DNA of 34,265 bases from Arthrobacter sp. SDTb3-6 (GTDB lineage Bacteria > Actinomycetota > Actinomycetes > Actinomycetales > Micrococcaceae): NCBI RefSeq assembly GCF_013376095.1, contig NZ_JAAMFN010000040.1:1-34265 (forward strand). Direction: 5' to 3'. Under the pieces are notes generated by a model. The model had not been told where the DNA came from and did no database searches. It saw only the letters and a list, made by a program, of their open reading frames with translations. How positions within the stretch are numbered: the first letter of the stretch is position 1; each line of letters starts with the position of its first letter. The position numbers and the translations under genes are program-made. Positions 7,889 through 17,567 of this stretch are shown here, in pieces.

Positions 7889-9350
7889 GGGTGCCGCCTG
7901 TTTCATTCCCGGCGGGTGCCGCGTTGAGTGCCGCGACCAGGGCAGGGCCGTAGGCCGTGACATCGCCGGCGCCGACGGTCAGGATGATGTCGCCGTCCCG
8001 GGCAGCCGCGGCGAGGGCGGCGACGGCGGCGTCGGGGTCGGGCGCGTAGCCCGGTGCAGCGGTCAGCGCATCGGTGACCAGCCTGCTGGTGACGCCCGGG
8101 ATGGGTTCCTCGCGGGCCGGGTAGATGTCCAGGACGGCCACGGTGTCCGCCAAGTCCAGGGCGCGGGCAAAGTCGGCCGCGAACTCCCGGGTGCGGGAAA
8201 ACAGGTGGGGTTGGAAGAGCACGTGCACCCGGTGGCCGGCGGCCACCGTCCGGGCCGCCGTGAGGGCGGCGGTGACTTCCGTGGGATGGTGGGCGTAGTC
8301 GTCAAAGACGCGGACGCCGCGCCCCTCCCCCTTGGGCTCAAAGCGCCGCGCCGCCCCGGTAAAGGCGGTCAGGGCGGCCACGGCGGCGTGGACATCCACG
8401 TCCAGTGACAGCGCCACGGCGACGGCGGCGGCCGCGTTGCTGACGTTGTGGGCGCCGGGCACGTGCAGGTGCAGCGGCACGGAAAGGTCCGCGCCGCTGC
8501 CCAGCAGGCGTCCGGGGATGGCCAGGGTGGTGTCCGAATCCAGGCCGACGCCGGAACCGGGCGCGATGCGGAGGTCGGCGGCGTCGGAAAATCCGTAGGT
8601 GACGGTGCGCGTGCCGGCGGCCGCCGCCAGCGCTGCCAGGCGGGCCGAGCCGGCGTCGTCCGCGCACGCCACGAGCACGCCGTCCTCCGGCAGCAGGGCC
8701 ACAAAGGCCTCGAAGGCGGCGAAGACAGCCTCGGCGGTGCCGTAATGGTCCAGGTGGTCGGCCTCCAGGTTGGTCACCACCGCCACGAGCGGGCGGTAGT
8801 TCAGGAAGGAGGCGTCCGACTCGTCGGCCTCGGCGACGAACACGTCGGCCGTGCCGTGGGCCGCGTTGACGCCCAGCGCCTGCACGGTCCCGCCAACGGC
8901 AAAGGACGCGTCCACGCCCGCGCCGCGCAGCATGACGGTGATCATGGAGGTGGTGGTGGTCTTGCCGTGGGTGCCGGCCACCGCCACCACCCGGTCCGCG
9001 GCCATGGCGGCGGCCAGCGCCTGGGAGCGGTGCAGCACACGCAGCCCGGCCGCCTGCGCGGCCGTCAGCTCCGGGTTGTCGGCCCGGATGGCGGTGGAGA
9101 CCACCACGGTGTCCACGGCGGCAACGTTTTGTGCGGCATGGCCCACGTGCACCTCGGCGCCGAGGGCCGCCAGCTCGGACAGCCCGGCCGAGGCCTTGGC
9201 ATCGGAGCCGCTGACGGGCACGCCCTGGCCAAGCATGATCCGCGCGATCGCGGACATGCCGGCACCGCCCATGCCGATGAAGTGGACGCGGCCCAGCTCC
9301 GCCAGGGACGGGACCGCATAAGCGGCCGGGACGCCGTTGCTCTCAGGCAT
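7881..9350 (-). CDS. murC: UDP-N-acetylmuramate--L-alanine ligase
   Basis: MurC adds L-alanine to UDP-MurNAc with ATP in the cytoplasm, the first amino acid of the stem peptide. The 489-residue protein shows the UDP-binding GMGGAGMSAIAR (26-37), the ATP loop GTHGKTTTT (126-134), EADESDASFL, NLEADHLDHY, DDYAHHPTE and FQPHLFSRT, all typical of MurC rather than its paralogues. The His in GTHGKT is a MurC hallmark. The ATG at 9350 is eight bases past the murG stop. The frame runs further up to 9470 inside murG, and that extension is rejected. The C terminus overlaps ftsQ by 8 bases. Confidence 0.96.
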   Translation of the reverse strand: MPESNGVPAAYAVPSLAELGRVHFIGMGGAGMSAIARIMLGQGVPVSGSDAKASAGLSELAALGAEVHVGHAAQNVAAVDTVVVSTAIRADNPELTAAQAAGLRVLHRSQALAAAMAADRVVAVAGTHGKTTTTSMITVMLRGAGVDASFAVGGTVQALGVNAAHGTADVFVAEADESDASFLNYRPLVAVVTNLEADHLDHYGTAEAVFAAFEAFVALLPEDGVLVACADDAGSARLAALAAAAGTRTVTYGFSDAADLRIAPGSGVGLDSDTTLAIPGRLLGSGADLSVPLHLHVPGAHNVSNAAAAVAVALSLDVDVHAAVAALTAFTGAARRFEPKGEGRGVRVFDDYAHHPTEVTAALTAARTVAAGHRVHVLFQPHLFSRTREFAADFARALDLADTVAVLDIYPAREEPIPGVTSRLVTDALTAAPGYAPDPDAAVAALAAAARDGDIILTVGAGDVTAYGPALVAALNAAPAGNETGGTHG

Positions 9351-9358
9351 TGTGCCGC

Positions 9359-10468
9359 TCACTTTCGGGCTGCTTCGAGGACCATGCCGGCCATGCGGTC
9401 GGCGGCGTCGCGGATGCCCAGCCCGGAGGCCCGGGCGCCCATGGCGGCCAGCCGTGCACCGTCCAGGCACAGCGGAATGATGTTGTTTTCAATCCAGGCG
9501 GCGTCCAGCTGCGTGTCCGGCACCAGCAGGGCGGCGCCGGCGGCCACCAGTTCGGCCGCGTTGCGGGCCTGCTCGCCGTTGCCCACCGGCAGCGGCACAA
9601 ATACTGCCGGAAGCCCGACGGCGGCCACCTCGGACACGGTCCCGGCGCCCGAGCGGCACAGCAGGACGTCGGCCGCGGCATAGGCGTCCTCCATGGCGTC
9701 CACGTACTCCACCTGACGGTACAGGGGCGCGGTGAGCGGTGCGCCCTCGCTCCCCGTGACCTGCTTGCCGTTGCCGGTGATGTGCAGGACCTGGATGCCC
9801 GCGGCCCCCAAAGCGGGTGCGGCACCGGCCACGGCCCGGTTCAGCCGCACGGCACCGAGCGAGCCGCCCGTCACGACCAGGGTGGGCAGTCCGGGGTCCA
9901 GGCCCAGCCGTTCGCGGGCCGGGCCTTGTGCCGCGGTGCGGTCCAGGGATGCCACAGCCGGGCGCATGGGCATGCCCACCACGCGGCCGTTGCGGATTTT
10001 GGTGGCGGCAAAGGCGGTGCCGACGCGGCTGGTGTAGCGTGCGCCGACCTTGTTGGCGAGCCCGGCCTTGGTGTTGGCCTCGTGGATGACGATCGGCACG
10101 CCCAGCGACTTGGCAGCCAGGTACATGGGCGTGCACACGTAGCCGCCCACCCCCACCAGGACGTCGGCGTGAGCCTCGCGCAGGATGTCCTTCGAACGCG
10201 TGACGGCCCGGCGCATCCGCCCGGGGAGCTTCAGCAGCTCCGGCGACGGCCGGCGCGGCATGGGGATGCGCTCGATGGTGGCCAGTTCGTGGCCCGCGGC
10301 GGGCACCAGCCGTGACTCGAGGCCGTCGGCCGTCCCGACGGCCAGGATGGCGGCGCCGGGCACGCGGGTGCGGATGGCTCCGGCGATGGCCAGCAGCGGG
10401 CTCACATGGCCGGCGGAGCCGCCACCGGCCAGGACCACGGAAAGTGCGGAGGGTGTGGTGTCAGTCAT
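9359..10468 (-). CDS. murG: UDP-GlcNAc:undecaprenyl-PP-MurNAc-pentapeptide GlcNAc transferase
   Basis: MurG converts lipid I to lipid II on the inner face of the membrane. The 369-residue GT28 enzyme has the N-terminal glycine loop [12 protein letters not shown] (13-24), the C-terminal nucleotide-binding GGSLGA, and the UDP-GlcNAc motif [10 protein letters not shown], followed by [16 protein letters not shown]. The ATG at 10468 overlaps the ftsW stop by four bases (ATGA), indicating coupling. The open frame upstream to 10939 lies in ftsW and does not resemble MurG. Length and motifs are normal. Confidence 0.96.
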   Translation of the reverse strand: MTDTTPSALSVVLAGGGSAGHVSPLLAIAGAIRTRVPGAAILAVGTADGLESRLVPAAGHELATIERIPMPRRPSPELLKLPGRMRRAVTRSKDILREAHADVLVGVGGYVCTPMYLAAKSLGVPIVIHEANTKAGLANKVGARYTSRVGTAFAATKIRNGRVVGMPMRPAVASLDRTAAQGPARERLGLDPGLPTLVVTGGSLGAVRLNRAVAGAAPALGAAGIQVLHITGNGKQVTGSEGAPLTAPLYRQVEYVDAMEDAYAAADVLLCRSGAGTVSEVAAVGLPAVFVPLPVGNGEQARNAAELVAAGAALLVPDTQLDAAWIENNIIPLCLDGARLAAMGARASGLGIRDAADRMAGMVLEAARK

Positions 10469-11691
10469 GGTTCCTTCAGGGCAGTTCTTTTGAGGGCCGG
10501 GTCTGCGCCCCGGCCGTGTTCCGGGGCCGACCGGGCAAAGGAGAGCACCACCCCCAGGGCGGCCAGGGTCACCACCAGGGCGCTGCCGCCATAGGAAATC
10601 AGGGGCAGGGGCACGCCGATCACGGGCAGGAGGCCGGCCACCATGGCGATGTTGACAAAGGCCTGGCCGATGATCCAGGCCAGGATGGAGCCGCAGGCAA
10701 CGCGGGCAAAGGTGTCGTTGCGCTTCATGATGACGCGGAAGATCGCGAAGGCCAGGATGGCGTACAGCAGGATGATCACCAGGGTGCCGATCAGGCCCAG
10801 CTCTTCGCCGAGGATGGCGAAGATAAAGTCGTTGTGCGCTTCCGGGATCCAGCTCCACTTTTGCCGGCTCTGTCCCAGGCCGACGCCAAACCAGCGGCCG
10901 GAGGCCAGTGCGTAAAGCCCGTTCTGGGCCTGGTCGCACAAGCCCTGTCCGTTGTCACAATTGCCCAGCCAGGCGGACAGCCGGGAGGTGCGGTTTCCGC
11001 TTAGGGCGGCGAGCAGGACGGCCGCGAGCAGTCCGCCACCGCCGGCGGCGAGCAGCACCCGCTTGCTGCCGCCGGCAAAATACAGCCCGGCGGCGACAAT
11101 GGACATGGTGATCACGGAGGTGCCGAGGTCGTGCCCCAACAGCACCAGGCCCACCACCGCACCGCCGACGGGCACGACGGGCAGCAGGGTGTGGCGCCAT
11201 TCCCGGATGAGGTCCCCCTTGCGGGCCAGGACCATGGCCATCCACAGCGCGAGGGCCAGCTTGGCGGCCTCGGAAGGCTGAAAGCTCATGGTGTCGCCGA
11301 GGTTGATCCAGTTCCGGTTGCCGCCCACTGACTTGCCCATCGGGGTGAAGACGAGCAGGAGCAGGAACACGGACAGGCCCAGCACGGGCCAGGAGAGCCT
11401 TTTCAGGCCGGAGGGCGGCACGAAGGACAGGCCCATCATCAGCGCCAGGCCCGTCACGGCAAAGATGCTTTCCTTGATGAACAGGCTGTACGGGTCCTGG
11501 CCTTGGGAGATCGATTCGGCGGCCGAGGCCGAGAGCACGGTCATCAGGCCGATGCAGGTCAGCGCCAGGGTGGTGCCGATGATCCAGTAGTAGGAGACGC
11601 TGGGGCGTCCGGCCACTTCATTGAGGCGCCGGCGCAGGCGCTGCAGGCGCCCGTCTGCGGTGGTTCCCGGTTGTGCCGGCGTTCTGGCCAC
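10465..11691 (-). CDS. ftsW: SEDS peptidoglycan glycosyltransferase FtsW
   Basis: FtsW polymerises lipid II at the septum together with its class B PBP (FtsI, encoded six genes upstream). The 408-residue protein has about ten hydrophobic segments and the SEDS signatures [10 protein letters not shown] followed by [22 protein letters not shown] and the C-terminal [13 protein letters not shown]. The start GTG shares its G with the TAG of murD (TAGTG), a one-base overlap that strongly supports this start. The hydrophilic N terminus of about 30 residues is basic and cytoplasmic. It could in principle be a RodA, but its place in the dcw cluster argues for FtsW. Confidence 0.95.
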   Translation of the reverse strand: MARTPAQPGTTADGRLQRLRRRLNEVAGRPSVSYYWIIGTTLALTCIGLMTVLSASAAESISQGQDPYSLFIKESIFAVTGLALMMGLSFVPPSGLKRLSWPVLGLSVFLLLLVFTPMGKSVGGNRNWINLGDTMSFQPSEAAKLALALWMAMVLARKGDLIREWRHTLLPVVPVGGAVVGLVLLGHDLGTSVITMSIVAAGLYFAGGSKRVLLAAGGGGLLAAVLLAALSGNRTSRLSAWLGNCDNGQGLCDQAQNGLYALASGRWFGVGLGQSRQKWSWIPEAHNDFIFAILGEELGLIGTLVIILLYAILAFAIFRVIMKRNDTFARVACGSILAWIIGQAFVNIAMVAGLLPVIGVPLPLISYGGSALVVTLAALGVVLSFARSAPEHGRGADPALKRTALKEP

Positions 11692-13235
11692 TATGACTCC
11701 TTATTGGCGCTCGCCCGTCGTTCCAACAACTCGCGGACTGCGTCGATGAACGCCTGCCCGCGGTGGGCGTAGGAGGAAAACTGGTCCATGGATGCGGACG
11801 CCGGGGCCATGAGCACGGTGTCGCCGTCCGCTGCCAGTCCGGCTGCGGCCGCAACGGCCTGTGCCATGACGGCGTCCCCAAAGATGGGTGTTTCCACCAT
11901 CCCTTCCTTGCCAGTGTGGGCCCTCCCGGTCTCAATGACCGGCACATCGGGGGCGTGTCGGGACAATGCACCGGCCAGGGCGCTGCTGTCCTCCCCGATC
12001 AGGACCACGGCCTTGAGCCTGTCCGCATGGGCGGAGACAAGCGCGTCGTATTCCACGCCCTTGGACAGCCCGCCGGCAATCCAGATGACGGGATTGAAGG
12101 CCGACAGCGAGGCGGCGGCCGCATGCGGGTTGGTGGCCTTGGAGTCGTTGACCCAGAGCACCCCGCCCGCCTGGGCCACCGGCTGGATGCGGTGGTCGCC
12201 GTTCTCGTAGGCCTTCAGGCCGTCGCGCACGTTTTCCGGGGTGAGCCCGTAGGCGCGCACCAGGGCGGCGGCTGCGGCGGCGTTGGCCACCAGGTGCCGC
12301 GGCACCAGCTCACCAATGTCGCCCACGTGGGCCAGTTCGACGGCGGAGTCCTTGCGTTCGGCGATGAACGCCCGGTCCACGATGAGCCCCTCGACCACCC
12401 CGACCATGCTGATGGCCGGCATGCCCGTGGTGAAGCCGACGGCCCGGCAGCCGTCCAGGACCTCGGCCGCCTCCACCATGTGCTCGGTTTCGATTTGTTC
12501 GGCGTTGTAGATGCAGGCGACCTTGGTGTTGGCGTAGACCTTTGCCTTGTCGGCCGCATAGGCCTCGAAGCTGCCGTGCCAGTCGACGTGGTCCTCGGCC
12601 AGGTTCAGGCACACGCTGGAGACCGGTTCCAGGGACTGCGTCCAGTGGAGCTGGAAGGTGGAGAGTTCCACGGCCAGGGCGTCCCAGCCTTCCGGGTCGC
12701 GTACGGCGTCCAGGATGGGGGTGCCGATGTTTCCGGCGGCAATGGCGCGCAGCCCGGCGGCCTGGAGCATGTGCTCGACCATGGTGGTGGTGGTGGTCTT
12801 GCCGTTGGTGCCGGTGATCGTGATCCATTCGGCCGTCTTGCGGCCTTCGCGGATGCGCACGCGCCAGGCCAGCTCAACATCGCCCCAGATGGGGATGCCG
12901 GCGTCGGCGGCGGCAGCGAGCAGCGGGTGGGTGGGCTTGTAGCCGGGGCTGGTGACCACCAGTTCCGCCGTCCCGCCGTCCACGAGGGGCAGCACGGTGG
13001 AGGTTTCCTGGCCCAGGATCACCTGGTGCACGCCCACGATCTTCAGCGTGTCGGCGGCCCGGCGGGCGGCGTCGTCGTCCGAGGCGGCCACCACCACCAC
13101 GCGTGCGCGCAGCTCGGCCAGGGTGTCCGCGACGGAGAAGCCGGTCTTGGAAATGCCGGTGACCACCACGCGCAGGCCCGACCAGTCCGCGTCCCAGCTG
13201 GTCAGTCCGGCCAGGCGGTTTTCCACGGTGCTCAT
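11691..13235 (-). CDS. murD: UDP-N-acetylmuramoyl-L-alanine--D-glutamate ligase
   Basis: MurD adds D-glutamate to UDP-MurNAc-L-Ala. The 514-residue product has an N-terminal Rossmann-like domain (VVVTGISKTGFSVADTL, about 23-40), the ATP loop GTNGKTTTT (142-150), NLAEDHVDWHGSFEAY, the NDSKATNPHA motif specific to MurD, and WIAGGLSKG. The ATG at 13235 overlaps the mraY stop by four bases (ATGA); the frame starts slightly earlier at 13250 but coupling favours the inner start. It is about 60 residues longer than the Escherichia coli enzyme, as is common in actinobacteria. Confidence 0.96.
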   Translation of the reverse strand: MSTVENRLAGLTSWDADWSGLRVVVTGISKTGFSVADTLAELRARVVVVAASDDDAARRAADTLKIVGVHQVILGQETSTVLPLVDGGTAELVVTSPGYKPTHPLLAAAADAGIPIWGDVELAWRVRIREGRKTAEWITITGTNGKTTTTTMVEHMLQAAGLRAIAAGNIGTPILDAVRDPEGWDALAVELSTFQLHWTQSLEPVSSVCLNLAEDHVDWHGSFEAYAADKAKVYANTKVACIYNAEQIETEHMVEAAEVLDGCRAVGFTTGMPAISMVGVVEGLIVDRAFIAERKDSAVELAHVGDIGELVPRHLVANAAAAAALVRAYGLTPENVRDGLKAYENGDHRIQPVAQAGGVLWVNDSKATNPHAAAASLSAFNPVIWIAGGLSKGVEYDALVSAHADRLKAVVLIGEDSSALAGALSRHAPDVPVIETGRAHTGKEGMVETPIFGDAVMAQAVAAAAGLAADGDTVLMAPASASMDQFSSYAHRGQAFIDAVRELLERRASANKES

Positions 13236-14344
13236 AGTCGTACGATCCATTCTGCGTAGAAGGCACCCATGCCGACAGCCACCATGAGCCCGGCCAGTAT
13301 CCAGAAGCGCACCACCACGGTCACCTCGGCCCAGCCCTTGAGCTCAAAGTGGTGCTGCAGCGGGGCCATGCGGAACACCCGCCGGCCCTTGGAAAGCTTG
13401 AAGAAGCCGACCTGGATGATGACGGAGAGGGTGATCAGCACAAACAGCCCGCCAATGATGAAGAGCAGGATTTCGGTGCGGGAGAGGATCGCGAAGCCGG
13501 CGATGGCACCGCCGATGGCCAGTGAGCCGGTGTCGCCCATGAAGATCTTGGCCGGGGAGGTGTTCCACCACAGGAAGCCGATGAGTGCGGCAAACATGAT
13601 GACGGCGATCAGGGAGAGGTCCAGCGGGTCACGGACCTCGTAGCAGACCGTTTCCGAGGGGATCTTGCGGGAGCCGCAGCCCTGGCTCGTCTGCCAGAGG
13701 CCGATGAGCGTGTAGGCGCCGAACACGAGGATGGCGGCGCCGGTGGCCAGCCCGTCCAGGCCGTCGGTGAGGTTCACCCCGTTCGTGGTTCCGGCAATGA
13801 TGAGGTTGGACCAGATGACGAACAGGACCACGCCCAGTCCCGCGCCGGCGAAGGCGAGGTTGAGCGAGGGGATGTCGCGGGCGAAGGAGATGAACGTGCT
13901 GGCCGGGGTCCTGCCGGCGCTGTCCGGAAACCCGAGCGCCATGATGGCGAAGGCGATGCCGATCACGGCCTGCCCCACCAGCTTGCCCTTCGCGTCCAGG
14001 CCGAGGCTGCGCTGGTTGGAGATTTTCAGGAAGTCGTCCAGGAAGCCCACCAGGCCCTGGCCCACCATCAGGAAGATCATCAGCAGCCCGGAAGCCGTGG
14101 GCCCCGGCGAGGCGGGGTTGACCAGCCACAGGATCAGGTGTGTCAGGAAGTACGCCCCCACCACGGCCCCGACCACCACGGTGCCGCCCATGGTGGGGGT
14201 GCCGCGCTTGATCTGGTGGGTGGTGGGGCCGTCGTCGCGGATGATCTGCCCGTAGCCCTTTTTCACCAGGAGCCGGATGAACAGCGGCGTGCCGACCATG
14301 GCGAACGCCAGGGCCAGGCCGGTGCCAATAAGCAGTGCAATCAT
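13232..14344 (-). CDS. mraY: Phospho-MurNAc-pentapeptide transferase
   Basis: MraY moves phospho-MurNAc-pentapeptide onto undecaprenyl phosphate, forming lipid I in the membrane. The 370-residue protein has about ten membrane segments. Active-site loops are visible: RDDGPTTHQIKRGTPTMGG, NLTDGLDGLATG with the catalytic aspartates, the GDTGSLAIGG motif, and the histidine-rich MAPLQHHFELKGW. Starts with an ATG overlapping the murF stop (ATGA). Length matches the family. Confidence 0.97.
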   Translation of the reverse strand: MIALLIGTGLALAFAMVGTPLFIRLLVKKGYGQIIRDDGPTTHQIKRGTPTMGGTVVVGAVVGAYFLTHLILWLVNPASPGPTASGLLMIFLMVGQGLVGFLDDFLKISNQRSLGLDAKGKLVGQAVIGIAFAIMALGFPDSAGRTPASTFISFARDIPSLNLAFAGAGLGVVLFVIWSNLIIAGTTNGVNLTDGLDGLATGAAILVFGAYTLIGLWQTSQGCGSRKIPSETVCYEVRDPLDLSLIAVIMFAALIGFLWWNTSPAKIFMGDTGSLAIGGAIAGFAILSRTEILLFIIGGLFVLITLSVIIQVGFFKLSKGRRVFRMAPLQHHFELKGWAEVTVVVRFWILAGLMVAVGMGAFYAEWIVRL

Positions 14345-15903
14345 GCCTGATTGGTCCTTTCACCGGGTGTCGGGGGGATGGTGGGGGTGGAGGTGCCGCC
14401 AGCAGCCAATGCTATCGGATGCTCCAGCAGCCGGTCCCCCAGGAAACGCAGGCCTGCACCGTTGGACGACTTGACCAGCACCACGTCCCCCGGTGCAAGT
14501 TCACGCTCCAGGACCGTGAAGGCCGCATCGGCGTCGGGCACGAACATGGATTCCTCGCCCCACGAGCCTTCCATGACGGCCCCCACGTGCATGGACCGGG
14601 CCGGGGCGCCGACCACCACGAGGCGCGAGATGTTCAGCCGCACGGCCACCCGGCCCACGGCGTCGTGCTCCAGGACGGAATCATCGCCCAGTTCAAGCAT
14701 CTCCCCCAGGACGGCCCAGGTGCGGCGGCGTCCGCCGTCGCCCAGCTCGGCCAGGGTTCGCAGGGCGGCCCGCATGGACTCCGGGTTGGCGTTGTAGGCG
14801 TCGTTGAGGACGGTGACGCCGTCCGGGCGCTCCGTGAGTTCCATGCGGTAGCGGCTGGCGGCACCCTGGGTGTTGAGGGACGCGGCAATCTGCGCGGGGG
14901 CGGCGCCGGCTGCGTGCGCAGCGGCGGCCGCGGCCAGCAGGTTTGCGACGTGGTGCAGGCCCAGGAGTCGGCTTTTGACGGGGTAACTGCCGGCATCGCC
15001 GGGAAAGGAAAGCTCGAATTCCGGGTGTCCGGCGGTGGTGCGCACCTTGCGCGCCTGGACGGCGCCGGCCCCCGTGGTGTCGGATTCAGTGGTGTCGGAT
15101 TCAGTGGTGCAGGATTCCGCGGTGTCGGCGCTGGTGAACCAGGTGACGGGCGCGGTGGCCCGGGCGGCCATGGCCCGGACGCGGGAGTCGTCAAAGTTCA
15201 AGATGGCGGTGCCGCCGGCGGGAAGGGCGGCCACCAGTTCACCCTTGGCCTGGGCAATGTTGTCGATGGAGCCGAATTCGCCGGCGTGGGCGCTGCCCAC
15301 GCACAACACCACGCCGATGTCCGGCTTGACCAGGTTCGCCAGGTAGTTGATGTGCCCGATCTTCGTGGCGCCCATTTCGATGACGAGGTAGCGGGTGCTT
15401 TCCACGGCGCGGAACACCGTCAGGGGCACGCCCACCTCCCCGTTGTAGGAACCCACCGGGGCCACGGTTGCGCCCAGCGGGGCCAGGATGCCGGCCAGCA
15501 GGTCCTTGGTGGTCGTCTTGCCGGCGGATCCGGTGATGCCGATGACCGTCAGGGGCGAGTGGGCGCGGATGCGGCGCACCACCTCGGCGGCCAGCAGGCC
15601 CATGGCCAGCACGGCGTCGGCGACGACGACCGCCGGAAAGGGCTCGCCGGCACCGGCCGTTTCCGGCGGGCGGGGGACGTCCCGCTCGGCCAGGGCCAGC
15701 ACGGCCCCGGCGTCAAACGCTGCGGCAACAAAGTCGTGGCCGTCGGCGTGTTCGCCGGCCTTGGCCACATACAGGCTGCCGGCGGCGGCGTCGCGGGAGT
15801 CGGTGGCCACCTGCGCCACGTCGATGCGGATGTGGGGATCCGTGCCCGCGGAAAGCCGCCCGTTGCATAGCTCGGCAATCTCAGCCGCTGAAAAATCAAT
15901 CAT
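14341..15903 (-). CDS. murF: UDP-MurNAc-tripeptide--D-alanyl-D-alanine ligase
   Basis: MurF adds D-Ala-D-Ala to the tripeptide precursor. The 520-residue protein has an N-terminal UDP domain (TDSRDAAAGSLYVAKAGEHADGH region, about 34-56), the ATP loop GSAGKTTT (125-132), the EMGATKIGHI motif, NFDDSRV, and LNDAYNANPESM typical of MurF. A low-complexity Thr/Glu/Ser/Asp insert near residues 262-280 comes from a 15-base tandem repeat and lies between conserved blocks. It starts six bases after the murE stop, with mraY overlapping its 3' end. ddl, which would make its D-Ala-D-Ala substrate, is not in this window. Confidence 0.96.
   Translation of the reverse strand: MIDFSAAEIAELCNGRLSAGTDPHIRIDVAQVATDSRDAAAGSLYVAKAGEHADGHDFVAAAFDAGAVLALAERDVPRPPETAGAGEPFPAVVVADAVLAMGLLAAEVVRRIRAHSPLTVIGITGSAGKTTTKDLLAGILAPLGATVAPVGSYNGEVGVPLTVFRAVESTRYLVIEMGATKIGHINYLANLVKPDIGVVLCVGSAHAGEFGSIDNIAQAKGELVAALPAGGTAILNFDDSRVRAMAARATAPVTWFTSADTAESCTTESDTTESDTTGAGAVQARKVRTTAGHPEFELSFPGDAGSYPVKSRLLGLHHVANLLAAAAAAHAAGAAPAQIAASLNTQGAASRYRMELTERPDGVTVLNDAYNANPESMRAALRTLAELGDGGRRRTWAVLGEMLELGDDSVLEHDAVGRVAVRLNISRLVVVGAPARSMHVGAVMEGSWGEESMFVPDADAAFTVLERELAPGDVVLVKSSNGAGLRFLGDRLLEHPIALAAGGTSTPTIPPTPGERTNQA
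15076..15120 (-). repeat. Three 15-bp tandem units inside murF
   Basis: Units at 15076-15090 and 15091-15105 are identical (GGTGTCGGATTCAGT on the plus strand); 15106-15120 is a diverged third copy. They encode a repeated Thr-Thr-Glu-Ser-Asp-like pentapeptide in a surface insert of MurF. Confidence 0.9.
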
Positions 15904-15909
15904 CTCGGT

Positions 15910-17547
15910 TTATGACTCTATCCTGCTGGCTGTGGCGGCGGGGAATCCAAAGTGCGCGAGGGCCGACCGCAGTTCCACCCTGTCGTCAAGGGCTACGTTG
16001 ACGCCCTTGATCTCTTGGTAAACCTCGTGGCCGCGTCCGGCAACCAGAATGGTGTCCCCCGGTCCGGCAAGCTCGACGGCGCGGAATATCGCGTCGGCCC
16101 GGCGGTCAAATTCCTCGATGGTCCGTGCTGCGGCGCGGCCGGCGTTGGCCTCGGCCGCACCCTTGAGAACGTCCGCCCGGATGGCCGCCGGGTCCTCGTC
16201 GTGGGGGTCGTCGTCGGTGATGATCACCACATCCGCCCCGGCCACGGCCACGGCGCCCATGATGGGCCGCTTGCCCGCGTCGCGCTCTCCCGTGGCGCCG
16301 AACACGACGATGACCTTGGATCCGGCCGCCGGCGGGCGGACGGCCGCCAGCGCCCGTTGCAGGGCGTCAGGGTTGTGGGCAAAGTCCACCACCGCCACAG
16401 GGGCGGTGCCCACGAGCTGCATGCGGCCGGGCACGTCAACGGTGAAGGGGTCGTGGGCGTCCAGGGCGGCCTGGAGCACGGCCTGGACGGTGGACAGGGG
16501 GGTGCCGCCCTCGGGCGCCACGGCCAGCTGCGCCGCCACCATGACGAGCGCCAGGGCCGCGTTGGAGACGTTGAAGTCCCCGGGCAGGCCCGTGTGCACG
16601 GTAAAGGAAGCACCATGCGGGCCGTCCAGGCGGAAGCGCGAGCCAATGCCGTCACGTTCGACGCCGGAAACCTGCCAGTCCGCCGTGGTCCCGGGGACGG
16701 TGGCCAGGGTCTGCACCGGAACGGTGGCCCCGGCGGCCATGCGCCGGCCCCAGTCGTCGTCCACGGTGACCACGGCCCGCTTGGAACGGGCAGGGGTGAA
16801 CAGCTGCGCCTTGGTGGCAAAGTAGTCGTCCATGCCGCCGTGAAGGTCCAGGTGGTCCTGGGTGAGGTTGGTGAAGCCCGCCACGTCAAACACCACGGAG
16901 TCCACCCGGCCAAACGCCAGGGCATGCGAGGACACTTCCATGGAGGCCGCGCCGAGCCCCCGCTCGGCCATGGCCGCCAGGAGGGCGTGCACCTCGGTCG
17001 ATTCGGGGGTGGTCAGCTTGCTGGGGATGGGCTCGTCACCGGCCAGGATCTCGATGGTGCCGATCAGCCCCGTCGACCTGCCCAGGGCGCGCAGCAGCGA
17101 ATTCAGGAAGTAGGTGGTGGTGGTCTTGCCGTTGGTGCCGGTCACGGCGAAGAGGGGCATGGCCGCGGCATCACGGTCCGCCGTGCCGTAGACCAGGGCC
17201 GCAATGGCCCCGGTGGCCCGCCGGGGGTCGGCACAGCTGAGCACGGGAACGGCCAGGGTCCCGGCGAGTTGGCGGGCGCCGGCGCGGTCCGTCAACACCG
17301 CCACGGCACCCGCGGACACGGCCGAGGCGGCAAAGCAAGCCCCGTGCGTGTGCGCCCCGGGCAGGGCGATGTAGAGGTCCCCGGGCTGGATGCTGCGGGA
17401 GTCGAGGCTGGCACCGCTGACGGCCACCTGCTCATTGTTCCCGTCCGCCGCCCCTGCGAGGTCCGCAATCTTTCCAAGCGCCACCGCGCCGTGATGAACC
17501 GGTCGCACCGGGGCTGCTGGCTTTTCCACCAAATCCTTGTCTTTCAT
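15910..17547 (-). CDS. murE: UDP-MurNAc-L-Ala-D-Glu ligase for the third residue (MurE)
   Basis: MurE adds the diamino acid at position 3 of the stem peptide. The 545-residue protein has LDSRSIQPGDLYIALPG (48-64), the ATP loop GTNGKTTTT (137-145), TTPESTEVHALLA, MEVSSHAL and VVDFAHNPDAL. The substrate-selecting motif, DNPR in enzymes using meso-diaminopimelate, reads DDPH at 446-449, within TDDDPHDEDP. Loss of the Arg argues against meso-DAP and for L-Lys, as found in Arthrobacter peptidoglycan; this is inference. Starts 20 bases after ftsI with no strong ribosome site. Slightly longer than usual because of a variable N-terminal leader of about 20 residues. Confidence 0.96.
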   Translation of the reverse strand: MKDKDLVEKPAAPVRPVHHGAVALGKIADLAGAADGNNEQVAVSGASLDSRSIQPGDLYIALPGAHTHGACFAASAVSAGAVAVLTDRAGARQLAGTLAVPVLSCADPRRATGAIAALVYGTADRDAAAMPLFAVTGTNGKTTTTYFLNSLLRALGRSTGLIGTIEILAGDEPIPSKLTTPESTEVHALLAAMAERGLGAASMEVSSHALAFGRVDSVVFDVAGFTNLTQDHLDLHGGMDDYFATKAQLFTPARSKRAVVTVDDDWGRRMAAGATVPVQTLATVPGTTADWQVSGVERDGIGSRFRLDGPHGASFTVHTGLPGDFNVSNAALALVMVAAQLAVAPEGGTPLSTVQAVLQAALDAHDPFTVDVPGRMQLVGTAPVAVVDFAHNPDALQRALAAVRPPAAGSKVIVVFGATGERDAGKRPIMGAVAVAGADVVIITDDDPHDEDPAAIRADVLKGAAEANAGRAAARTIEEFDRRADAIFRAVELAGPGDTILVAGRGHEVYQEIKGVNVALDDRVELRSALAHFGFPAATASRIES

Positions 17548-17567
17548 GTTGGTCGTGCCGGGCCGGG

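Noticed and set aside
8448-9683. Long plus-strand open frames opposite murC, murG, murD and murE
   Set aside because: These are antisense shadows caused by high GC content. The minus-strand frames have full family motifs and coupled starts.
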